Source of the DNA: Oscheius sp. JU75
Taxonomy: Eukaryota > Nematoda > Chromadorea > Rhabditida > Rhabditidae
Reading direction: 5' to 3'
Length of the DNA stretch: 64,000 nucleotides
Assembly: GCA_037178855.1 (NCBI GenBank)
Contig: JASJZC010000001.1
Span: forward strand, 7,068,001 to 7,132,000
Shown: one piece after another, positions 20,276 to 31,140 of the stretch
How the letters are laid out: each line of letters starts with the position of its first letter
Numbering within the stretch: position 1 is the stretch's first letter
Position numbers and translations under genes: made by a program
The notes under the pieces: generated by a model
What the model saw: only the letters and a program-made list of their open reading frames with translations
Told to the model about the DNA's origin: nothing
Database searches by the model: none

Positions 20276-23200
20276 GTGTGAGCGGTCTTTCGAGAGCGAC
20301 TCTGACTAATGGCTATTGGGGCAACGCCCCGGAAAATTGCCATTCACGGGATTTGTGACGACTTGATACTTACAAGGAGGATTAGGCTTCCTATGTTGGA
20401 AGGCACTTGAATATTCAGACAGGACAAAAAGATGTGCCAGCCTAATGAGAGTTAGAGTTTCTCGAGCAGAGAGAGAGAGAGAGAGACGACATGGAGGCTA
20501 TTTATGCTACTCGTATATTAATGGCGTTTGCGTGAAGCAAATGAATTCTCTCAGGATTGAGTACAGAATGCCTCTCCTTCAATCTCAGCTGACTGACTGA
20601 CAGTCGGCTTCGAAAAGAAGAGCTACTAATGGTTTTCATTCAAGAAGATAGTTCACAACACAGAAAGAGTACAACGGCACGTCTCGATGTCTCTGAAGAT
20701 GCTTCAATGCAATTTCAAATCACAACACAGTGAGCCTATACCACACGAGCCTATGGTTAAGTACATTACAGGCATACGTGTGCCTCGTGGAAGTTCAGCG
20801 CGCCCTCATGGCTCATTCGGTTAGCACTCTGACTACAAGCCAAAAGAGGTCGAGTTCCAATCCTGTGTTCGAAGAATTTGTTAGTCTCTTCATAAAAACC
20901 ACGGAAACAGTTTCAGCACGCTTTAGCAAAGTCATATTATAGAAATCGAGAGAAGAATATGCTGTTCATCCTCTTCACTTATGGATTTAGTTCTCCCTTC
21001 GGGGACAATAACGAAATTGGCTGTTTGTGGGCACTCACCTCAATTGTTGGCTCTGTTTGACTTCCAAGAGAGTAATTCCAGACGGCCAAATGGCTACTCC
21101 TGCTCCAATCGATTTCTAAAGGAATGACCAGACAGTCAGGGTTCAACGAGCAAGAAGTGGCTCAAGTTACGAACACGGCTGATTCACCGCTTGGACATGA
21201 AGTTAGAAGGGTAAGCCAGACGAACTTTCAAAAACATGAGCAACGTAACCATGGGGCTAAATTCTAAAGAGCCGTGAGGTCACTAAAGAACAATGAGGCT
21301 AACACACCAGTCCCTGAGCCAAAGAATTCGAATGAATTTGACCCAGAGGGTAGCCTGTGACTTTGAGACACGAAATGCCTGTACTGTACCAAACGGTAGC
21401 TGACCAAAAGTTCCGTGGAGAATGGAGAAAAGTGCTAAGAGACGGGAGAATTCTCTCTTTGCTGACACCAGGTGACCGGCTACGTGGCCACGAGAGTTTC
21501 GAGCTGTCAGCCAAGTGCTGTCACTTGCACGGTGTGTTCAAAAGGCAGCAGCATCTTAGTACAAGTGTGATGGACGGCTGAGAAGGGAGGAGAAGCTGAT
21601 CAAGTCTTAACCAATAGACAGAGAAAAAGAGACTAAAGACTCAATAAACGGTGGATCTGCGGAAGTGTGCCATGAAATCCGACCGCCTGGGCCAGCGGCA
21701 AGTGAGTGCACATCGCGTTTCCGCCCCGACAACTACTCACGTCACGACGTTTGTATGGATGAGGAGGATTAGGATTGGAGGAATCTCTGTCTGTGTTTGT
21801 TCGACGAGGCAAATGGACACATCCGGTGGCGGAGGAAATATGAATAAGAGGCTTCTTCTTCTCCAGGTCTTCACGCTAGAAAGAGCAAATCTTTGTCAAA
21901 CTATAAGGACAGCTAAAAGGCGCGCACGACCTGAAGTTGCTCTGTCAATTATTCATGCTCTTGAAACAGCCACCCTTAGACTTCTTTGACGCCACAAAAT
22001 CCTTGTCTCACGACTGAAAAAGAGCTATGGGAATGTCAGCCATGACCAAGTGAGAAGGGGGACAGTTTCAAAATGAGAAAACGAAGTGAGCAGGTGAGTT
22101 TGGCAGCGCCTTGGCGTGTCGCAATTAGAGACTGAAATGGCTGCAGTAATTGATGTCGATGGTGCTGTCACCGGCTTCTAAACACTAAAATTGAAGACTG
22201 GAAACTGTCCGAAAAGGAGAGAAAGGTCGAGAGATCGAGTGAAGAGAACTGACATGCGGAAACAGTTGTTGATCTCTATGACGAACTTCTCTTGCCATGA
22301 AACTTTCAAATATTCGCAATACGATAAACGGCAGTCGAGCTGTTTGCTCCTACTCGCTCCAAAGAAGGATAAGCTTGTTGGTCACAGACAAAGAATGAAT
22401 GTAAATCGGGAAGAATTGAGCGGCAGTCGGCGCATTCTCGTCAGGTTATTAGATTCGCCACTCTGCCCCGGCTATCGACGAGAAGAGAGGGGTCAGACAA
22501 GAGGACTACTTGAGAAGAGTCGAGGTTGAGCTTCCTGGGACGAAGAGAACTCGATTCCTCGTGTGGAAGAGCACTTTGCCTCTCTGGCACTCATTATCCG
22601 ACGACTCGTCGAATGAGGTGCTTCTAGTGTTACGAGCAGTTAGGTAGGAGAGTCAGAGCGAATGTGACAAACTGAATTTGGATGAAAGATCTCGAGTGAC
22701 AGCCGTGTTTTGACTCCTAACGTCACCATTTCTGAGAGTACTGTTGAAGTTCAAAAGGTTTGAGAGGCTGAAGAGAGGGTCGGAGGTCTAATTGAATAGA
22801 CCACCCCAATCCAGATTCGAGAGAGAGAGAGAGAGGTTGGAGAAGAGTTCCCGATAGCTCAAGCTGAAATGAGCGAGTGGCTGGTGTAAAATATCATATC
22901 ACACTCACAACACAACCGCGATGATGGCTAGCTGTCGCAACGGGGGTTCTTTTTGCACAAGAAGCCTTCTTTGAGAGAGTAGAATTCGTTGCTGTGACAG
23001 TATACGCTCCGAACTTGGTGTGTAAGTACATGTCGATTCGAGTAAATACTTGGCAATAAAGATTCAGTAATTATAAGCCCAAGACCATTCGGTTTTGCAA
23101 TATCAATGATTTAGGCAGCTGGTCTTTCTTTACTAAAGTGCAAAGGTATCCGTCCGTTCTCATGAATTGCCTCCAACTAACACCTTAAAAAGCTGACAAG

Positions 23201-23400
23201 TCAGTTATGTCTATTTACAAGGAAACGTCAGCTGTTGAGGAAACTTCTCTTTCTGGGAAAAGCGGTGAAGTCGCCTGCTACCAATTATCAGCTAAGACTA
23301 AAGGATGGTTTAGAATTATAGATTGATGACGGAAGAATGATTTGAGTAAGATTGCTTATTGTGCTGGACCCTGTCCAATTTACAAACGTCACACTATCAC
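20276..23400. other. About 3.1 kb with no recognisable gene
   Basis: Stops are frequent in all frames and no family motif is visible. The stretch is purine-rich on the plus strand, includes short GA runs (about 20470 and 22820), and carries a tRNA-like element near 20805. It may hold the regulatory region between the divergent channel genes, or ncRNA. Confidence 0.5.
20803..20880 (+). repeat. tRNA-like element
   Basis: TGGCTCATTCGG (A-box-like), then TTAGCACTCTGACTACAA and the B-box-like GAGTTCCAATCC. It is closely related to the element at 56500-56570, which has TTAGCATTCCGACTACAA. The acceptor stem is unpaired, so this is a relic or SINE head rather than a functional tRNA. Confidence 0.6.
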
Positions 23401-23423
23401 ATTACACGAGGCACATAACCAGA

Positions 23424-25168
23424 ATGATTCTCCGACTGTCTATAGTCCTAGTCCTTTCTGTCAAAGTCATTAGCTACGAGACTTCAACAGAAACCTTTCT
23501 CAAGAAGATTTTGAATGGATATGACCCACTTGTATGCAGATTACTTACCAGTCCCTCAAAAGTACTTTAGGAGCATCCACGAGCGTCACAGCTGGACCAG
23601 TTCCGAACCTATTTCAACCTATTCATTCATCATTTGAGTGTTTCCTCAGGGTCAAAAATCAAAATTAATGGTTTTGTAAAAACGGTAAGGGGCTGTACTG
23701 AGAAGACGAGATAGTTTCTAGGAGTGGAGAGACAAACGTCTGCGATGGAACCCGGCAGAGTACAACCGAACAAAGATGGTTGTTTTGCCGGACGAGGCCA
23801 GAATATGGACCCCTGTTCTGCTACATCTTAGAGGGTAGGTGGAGGTTTTTCTTCTGATTTAGACGAAAGAGACAGATCGAGGTACGAGGCAAGCAAGGAT
23901 GCGAGAGTAAGAACGAAGAGACGTTTGCGGGTGGTGTCTATCAACAGAATTGAGGTAAGAACTCTATTCTGAAAGCAGATTCTCTTAAGGTAGCCACAGC
24001 CGTGGAAAGTTACCAGATTTCCGAGGAGATTGACTGTACCGTCATTGGTTCTTTCCCGTCTGAGATGCTCGACTGCTCCCTCGATTTCATTAATGCTAGT
24101 CCATATTCCAAAGTAAATACCTTCCAATATCATAAGAATCTCATTCCAGGAATCCCTCCAAACTCACCAAAGCGATATTTTCTTAAAAACAATCTTCAGT
24201 CGGTTTCCTTGAACTAATTCGATCAGAACATTGTTTCAGTGTCTGACGATGACTCGGTTAAGCTGAATGGCTGGTCGATACTGTCTGCCCGTCAACTTGT
24301 GTCGGTTTTTGATCCGGTCACAGACGAGTTCTCCTCACCGAACAAGTATTTCAATTCTGATCCGAAAGAGTTGAGCAAGAAACAGTAGGTTTGACTCTTA
24401 TATTGGTCAAGACCTCTGTTTGGAGTGGAGCCGTACGATGCCGGCTTCTGCTACAGAGAGACGATCCGAGTCAAACAATAATCACGTTCATTCCGATCAT
24501 TATGACGATGGCCATACTGGCAGCGGCGTGGCTGGCACCACCAAAGTAACCTTATTATAAATTAACAGTATCTAGAATTTCGGAATGACACTTGGAATAT
24601 CGATTATGACCATCTACCGAATTGAAATGTTCCTGGAAGATATCGTTCAAAGGGCTCCGGATTACGCTATCCGCATCGACTCCAAATTTGGTTTGTCTCG
24701 AGAGTGGTGTCGAAAAATGCCCGAAAGTCGATTCTGTGGAAATTTGCGCACCAACTTGTAAGCATAGGCGACGATACGCAGCCAAAACAGTTGCCTATGA
24801 TTAGAGATTGGTGCGCAAGTTGCCGCACTTTTGGGTATACGATACGTTAGCACACCCCTCATTCTCTCTTATTGTTAGGAATCCTACTGATATTCCTGTG
24901 GATCACGGCAATCTGGACCTGTCTCTCTCACCAGCTCTTCCTGTCCTTCCCAGAACTGTTCCGTCCTATTCTTCAGCTCTCTTCTCGACTGTTCCGACTG
25001 AGTTCTGTCTTTGCGAAAGCCGAGAGACGACTGTTGAATGGCAAACACGAAACGGGAAAGACCTCTCCTATTAGACCGACTGACCTTCCAGATCTTTCTC
25101 TCGAGTTGCTACGCACAATCATCTCAACATTCCTTCTTTTCGTCTCCCTCTCTCTCCTTGCCTCATAA
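23424..25168 (+). CDS. Divergent Cys-loop ligand-gated ion channel subunit
   Basis: About eight exons. A signal peptide (MILRLSIVLVLSVKVISYET) precedes FLKKILNGYDPL, the standard N-terminal helix of the superfamily. Later come EWRDKRLRWNPAEYNRTKM and ARIWTP (loop D/A region). The Cys loop is CTVIGSFPSEMLDC. Membrane segments are TFIPIIMTMAILAAAWLAPP (TM1), NFGMTLGISIMTIYRI (TM2), ILLIFLWITAIWTCL (TM3) and TIISTFLLFVSLSLLAS (TM4, at the very C-terminus). The TAA ends at 25168. The loop has 12 residues between cysteines, where 13 is the rule, and TM2 lacks the usual PAR or GEK entry motif, so ion selectivity cannot be inferred. The exon joins around 24120-24270 are uncertain. Confidence 0.75.
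24744..24818. repeat. Nested palindrome in an intron
   Basis: Outer perfect 11-bp arms TTGCGCACCAA (24744-24754) and TTGGTGCGCAA (24808-24818) enclose inner arms CATAGGCGAC and GTTGCCTATG that pair at nine of ten positions. Related GCGCACCAA text appears near 53250 and 54345. Confidence 0.7.
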
Positions 25169-25793
25169 ACCGTGTGAATCTTATCGATAACCCTACAAAC
25201 TGTTCGATAAAAGATTGTTTATTCAGTTTCTCCACCCTTTTACTAGACGCCGTTAAGTCTGTCTCTCCCAGTAAAGTGTTCATTCTTTGTTCTGACCTTT
25301 CAGATGATGGAGAAATGTCGACCGAGGGCGATTGACTCGGGCAGCATTAGAAATGAACATCCGAGCTTTCAAGAGCGTCTCTTGTATCCGCCAAGTTTTT
25401 GGAGCGCAAACCAAACAGTGTCTGATGAGTTCTCCCAAAACTGCGGTAGTTTGTTGTTGAAAAGAGTCCCACATTATCGCTTGTTCGGATGGCCGTAAAA
25501 CTGAGTCTTCCCACAAATACGTTTCGAAACCTCTAGGATAGGGGATTTGAATAACGCTTTGTCTCATTTCCCGCGCATCTTTTGTACCCGACTGCTGCCA
25601 GCAGCTATCCCTTTCCACCCAGGGTGGGCGGGGCCCCTATGCGTGTTTTTCATGTGTGTGGGTCTCTGTGTTGGTGTGGCGCTTTCTCTTCTCCAAGACC
25701 ACCCCCATTTCTTCTGAGATTCCCAAATTTTGCAGAGCAACTCTCAACTGGATAATGTACCTCTAGTACCATCTGTCTGCTCCCCATTCCATC

Positions 25794-28700
25794 ATGCCAA
25801 ACAACAGCACCTCGTCTCTTTTTGGCCGGCTGTCCGCTCGGAGCAGTTTCATGTCTCCGAAAGAGGTCAAAGTCAATATTCAACTGATGAACGATTCGGA
25901 CTCGATCAGCAATGAATTTAAGGCGAGTCGTTCGGTTCTCTTTGATGGCGACCAGCTGTTTGTTTGTTGCGTGTCAAGCGTCACATCTGCTCTTTCTCTC
26001 GACGTTCTCGAACACGTGTCAGTAATTGGCGGAAGCCAGTTCTGCAGAAGGAAAAGAATACAATAAACTAAATTTTCGACTTGAAACAGGAACGGGAAAA
26101 GAGGGCCCCCTATTTATGTTGTGAGCGCGTCTATTGATCGCTGCCTCTCTGACGCGTATGGAATGATGTTAAGGGGGTCCAACAAGGAGGCACGTTGAGT
26201 GCCTCGTTTCACAGCTCAATTGACACCGAAAGACAAGGAAAATGAACCTTTTTTAGAGATCACTCCCGGCTCAGAGCATCCTCGACTACGTTTGTGAACT
26301 TCGAGGCATTAGAACTAAGGATTACCTCGGTCTTCGCTATCAGGATCAGTACAAACATAGGGTAAGTCGGCGTGTACTTTGTCCCGAAACTGGGGGCAGA
26401 TTAAACATTGATAGAGACTAGAGCCTTTTGACAGATTGTTCCCCCCTTTCTCTAATACGAAATTCCTTTCAACACTAGTCATTGCTATTCTCGGAGACAC
26501 TGAGTAACAGGTGAAAAGTATTTGAACAAAGGCTAATGAGAATGCTTGCGGAGAAAATAGAAGAACTCACTTGTCCATGCGGTTCTAGCATTTTTGTAAA
26601 GCAGAAACCCAAAGAAATTGGTGGGGAGCGAACCCGGGTCGTTCAGATTTTGAGCCCAGCGCGCTAACCCCGCTGAGCCGTACACCTTTGACCAACGGCC
26701 ACGGTATGACGGACAGACGATTGCGCTTTTAACTGAAAGAGAGATGAAAAAAAAACGATGTTTTCGTCTTTTTGACAGGTCTTTCTTGTTTCTTTTCCCA
26801 ATAAACAACAGAACAGTTGATAGTCAATGATTTTCAGTACTGGGTGGATCTCTCGAAGCCAATCTCGCACGTCATCAAGAACTTCAAAAGTAAGTACAGG
26901 ACTCCTCACAGCTACAGTCCCTTTTCAGACGATTCGTTGAATCTATTCCTCCGGTTTCGCTACTATCCAGCTGACCCGACACACATTCATGAGCCCGGAA
27001 CTCGGTTGGTTTCTTTTTGTTTTTCGGGTTAGTGGTTCAAAATGTCGGCTTAACTCTCTCTCCCTCCGAAATGGTATGCTAAATCTGCTCGGGATTGACG
27101 TCAAAGACAACGTTTTTTTGCAGAGCTTTGTACATTTTGTAGGGGGCTGTGATCAATCAGACGGAGATTGATTGTCGAGAGAGAAAGTACGAATGTTCCT
27201 AGGTGCAAAGAATGATGATTGATAGTTACGGAACATCTTCCAGATACCAACTCTTTGCTCAACTGCAGCGGGACCTAATTCATGGTCGACTGCACTGTCC
27301 TCAACAAAAGGCAGCAGAGCTTGGAGGCCTCATTCTGCAGGGTAAGTCTTGGGACCTGCTAAATTCATAATGAGAATCCATTGGGTCTTTTCGGCCAGCT
27401 GTTGAATAGACTTGTGCAGATGGCTAAAAGAGAGAAAAAGGGAGAGAAAGGGTTTCAGCTCAGCTGGGAGACTATGACCCTATCAGACATCCGGACAACT
27501 ACGTCTCACAGTACACGCTCCTTCTCAAACAAACTCCTCGAACGGAAGAGAAAATCGCCGAATACCACCAGTCTTTCCGGTGAGTCAACTTTCCGGGCTG
27601 AATCATCAGTTGTCGCGTCTGAAAATGGAAATGTTACAGGGGAATGCGTACAGATGAGGCAGAAAGAACATTTCTCGAAAGGGCCGGGGAGCTCGACACC
27701 TACGGATTTGATCCCTACTCGATTAAGGTTTGTTTGCTCTTGGATGACCGCCACCAGAAGGTTCAGGACCCAAAGGACCAATCCGACGTCTATATCGGAG
27801 TCAATCATAGGGGTCTGCTCATCTTCCAACGTTCCCAATTGATACATAACATTCCTTGGTGAGAGTGAATGTGTTCTTGTGGCTATCCCCTTGTTTAGGA
27901 GTCAGTTGATTAAGATAGACTATTTGGGCAAGGAGCTACGAATCATTCCGACTGAGTCATACTGTTCGTTTCAAAATGGAGAGCCGAGAGAGATGGACAG
28001 GGTGAGACAGGGAAGGATTGCCATGGCTTATCCCGATTTAGGACAAGAAGTCGAGACATGTGATCAAGTACATTTGTCCAAGTGGTCATTATGCCAAGCA
28101 TCTCTGGAACCACATTCTCTCGCAACAGGCCTTCTTCAACGAGCAGTCGGCCATCATGATTAAGCCCAAGTTTTCGAAGCCGAGGATACCGCTGATATCG
28201 CGAGGATCCACTTTCCGATTTCCTTCGAGAAGAGTTCTGAGAGAGATTGAGAGCGACGAGGCACAGACGCTATCTGACGGAGAAATGGACAAGAACGCGA
28301 CGTAAGTTTGTTTTTGTAACGGGCAGGTAGTCTCATGAACGTGGGTTGCTGGGCGACAAGCAAACGCTCTGTGGGGAGGAACAGTTTCATGCAATGCTTC
28401 CAATTTTGTTCTTCTTCAAAATGTAGAATGACTAAGGACATGATGAATTCGATATATGATTCAATTTCCTGTGACTCTCTCGTAGTATATAAACAGACGT
28501 TTCGAAAGAACGTTCAGCAATTATCTCCGGTACACAGACGCCTTTGCCTAGTAGTCTCAGAGTTTAATTAAGTACAGTAATTACTTCGCTTCTGGAACAA
28601 GTTGAAAATGTCGTCTGTGTATTATAAGAGAATCTCCTCTTACCCCGTCCTTCTGTGTGTCGCCTGGGAGCGAAAAAAGTTGGCGCGGGCTTGAACCCAC

Positions 28701-30243
28701 GTCGTCCCAACGAAAAGCGCGCGCACTGCCACTGCACCATGAATGCAAAGGGGCCCCTTGCGAGCACACTCGACCTGGCCTGGTCAAACCTGGCCGACGC
28801 GAACATTTCGGCCAGGTTTGCGGTGTCTGTGCTCACTATAGGGCGCCCCCGCTTGTCTGCCCGGCCCTATTTGGCCCGTACGCCTCTTGTTAGCTTTTTA
28901 TTGTCAGCAGATTTAACTATTGGGTCACTAAGTTTTTGAATTACAATAACTTTCAGAATGGACATGTCAATAACGTCCTTCTCTCGGTACGATCTCCCCA
29001 AGCATGAGCCGAGACAGCCTCAGCCTTGGTTGAACCATACCGAAAAGACGGTAGTTGTGCCTAATGGAGATGTTAGAAGAGAGGAAGTCGAGTCGCCAGG
29101 TAGTAATTATCCATACGTTGTTTTGACCTTTTTCTCCCCAGATCCCGCGAGAACATCGCGTGGCAACTCGCTGTTGCTATTCAACGAGACGGTGGCCAAC
29201 TCCCCGATGTTGGGATCTCCTTCCTCCGTTCCGTCTACTACTATCTCCTCGCCAGAAACTCCTCACGTCGTAAGTTCCTTCCCAATATCTTCTTTTGGTT
29301 TGGCCTCAGTTTGCACCCGCTGTTGTCCCATGTCTTTCGCTTCACTCTCACACCCGAGCTTCTTCCTTCCCGTTTTTCAGGCTTCTTTCACCGTTCATTT
29401 GGTCAAGTACGAGAGGAGTCCAGCCGTCTCGGTAAGCTCCCTCCACACAATTCCATGTTCCTAACTTGTGACGTATCTATCACTAATCGCATCCATATTT
29501 CTAAATATAGTCTAGTGTAAAAGTACGTGGGCCGGAAACTGTCTACTTGTTCAGTGTATGTGACTCCTATCGCCCCGTTAACTTTCTCCAGTGTCCAAAT
29601 TGCTAATGAAACTACCTCGGCGGACACAAAATCGTCTTACTGACCTTCAAACGACGCTTTTCTTGTTAGGTTCTAGTCTTGGGGTAGTTACTTACAGTAC
29701 GCACATTTTCTGAAGTCAGTCACAAGCTCAGGCGATTTCGGTTATCTAATCTTCTTTTTTTCAAACGTATGTCTTTCAGCCTGAACCTGAGGATCATCTT
29801 TCTGACGGCAAGCCCCTGGAGAATGGGGACATTGACGAGCCTCTCTTGACGAGCACCCCAATTTTCCACGTAGCAGAGACCAAGCTCAACGGCAAGGTAA
29901 TTAGGTTCTCAGAACTTTGGAAAGAGAGAGAGTCTTCAGAAAAATGGCACAGCCAATGGCAACGGCACGATTCGAAGAGAAGACGAAGTTCCGGTGACGA
30001 CGGCGGTTTCGCGGACAGTCACCAACACTCTGTTTACTTCTTTCCTCCTCCTGCTTTTGTTTGTAGCGCTGGCTATTGCCATCTTTGAGGTATCTAGGCT
30101 TCGAATACTGTAACTTTCTTCAGCGTCAGGAAAGTCGCGACTTTGTCGAGGCTTCGCCATGGCTCTCCCACATGAGACATCAGGTTTACGAGCCGGCCAG
30201 ACACTACATTCTAAGGCATTACGGCAAATTTTCCAGGAGATAG
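25794..30243 (+). CDS. FERM-domain protein with C-terminal membrane segment (FRMD3/5-like)
   Basis: A membrane-cytoskeleton linker of the band 4.1 superfamily. It starts MPNNSTSSLFGRLSARSSFM. The FERM N-lobe is KVNIQLMNDSDS...ILDYVCELRGIRTKDYLGLR, then WVDLSKPISHVIKNFKSK and LNLFLRFRYYPADP. The F2 lobe gives RYQLFAQLQRDLIHGRLHCP, ELGDYDP and ERAGELDTYGFDPY. The F3/PH-like lobe has DVYIGVNHRGLLIFQRSQ and, later, CPSGHYAKHLWNHILSQQAF. An FA-like basic/Ser region follows, then an acidic linker (EPEDHLSDGKPLENGDIDEP), one hydrophobic helix (LFTSFLLLLFVALAIAIFE) and a short tail ending HYGKFSRR, with TAG at 30241-30243. Two introns carry tRNA-like relics (about 26590 and 28670). The FERM plus terminal-helix arrangement resembles FRMD3/FRMD5. 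Confidence 0.8.
26625..26692 (-). repeat. tRNA-like element in FERM-gene intron
   Basis: On the minus strand it reads TACGGCTCAGCGGGGTTAGC (A-box), GCGCTGGGCTCAAAATCTG in the anticodon arm and CCGGGTTCGCTCCCC (B-box). Internal promoter boxes are well preserved but the acceptor stem is not. Confidence 0.65.
28668..28750 (-). repeat. tRNA-like Pol III unit in FERM-gene intron
   Basis: On the minus strand: CCTTTGCATTCATGGTGCAG, GTGGCAGTGCGCGCGC, then GTGGGTTCAAGCCCGCGCC and a terminator run TTTTTT. A-box and B-box are clear. The head CCTTTGCATTC is shared with the element near 43300. Confidence 0.7.
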
Positions 30244-30819
30244 ATGTGAGTTTTTAGAGGCCTCTTACAGTCGGGGGTAGCCCACCGTGCCCATACCAGT
30301 GTTGACCCTGTGTGCAAAAAAAAGGGAAGACGAACTAACCAAGAAAGCTTGGCACCCATTTTGAACATAAGCTCTTCATCACGTAAAAACTGTGTCAATG
30401 CTTTCGCGTTCCACCAGCCCGTGGGCTGGTCAAAACTGTCCAACTGCTGCCTGGCTCATCTTGTTTTAAGGCTTCTCGATGTCCGATTCGGGTGCTCAGA
30501 ACTTCTTCTGCTTCTCTAATCTTAAGCACAGCTTATATTTATTCGTTCTTCTTCCGTTACTCGGTCCAAAAAAGACGCAGACGGACCATCACTTCCCTTC
30601 TGTTTTCTCCCTTTACGTGTTCTCATTTCTCTAAGTCGAAGTTTTATGTATTGTCACCGGTATTTTGCAGGTGTTCCTTTTCCCACATCTCTCCTGTCAA
30701 TAACCACAAGCTTTTCCACCAAATACCCCGTGATTTGAACTGTTTTCTGTACACATTCCATTGAATAAAGTGAGAATTCATTGAGGTTAAATGTGGGTAT
30801 AAATAGAAAGCTGTATACA

Positions 30820-30890
30820 CAGAGAAGAGGAGAGAGAGAGATAGAGAGACCGCAACAATCACCGTATTCGAGTTTAAGGAAGGAAGAGGA

Positions 30891-30972
<82 letters not shown>
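30820..30972 (+). repeat. GA microsatellite
   Basis: About 150 bp of GAGAGA with few interruptions, in the region between the FERM gene and the end of polybromo. The rest of 30244-31140 shows no gene. Confidence 0.9.
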
Positions 30973-31140
30973 ATGCGTCAAGCCCTTGACCACCGAGAAT
31001 ACTTAAAGGAATGAGATCGGAAGATTAGGGAGAGAGCAGAAGAAGGCAGCTTCTGTTTGGTAGGGTCAGATCAAAAGGGGGGAAGAGAGATGAGCAACAT
31101 ACCCACAAGGTGTACCCTTATTATGCGGAAAAGGAAGTGG

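Noticed and set aside
21651-21989. 112-codon ORF in the 20-23 kb gene-poor stretch
   Set aside because: Composition is arbitrary, there is no family motif, and there are no splice-consistent partners. It looks like a chance ORF.
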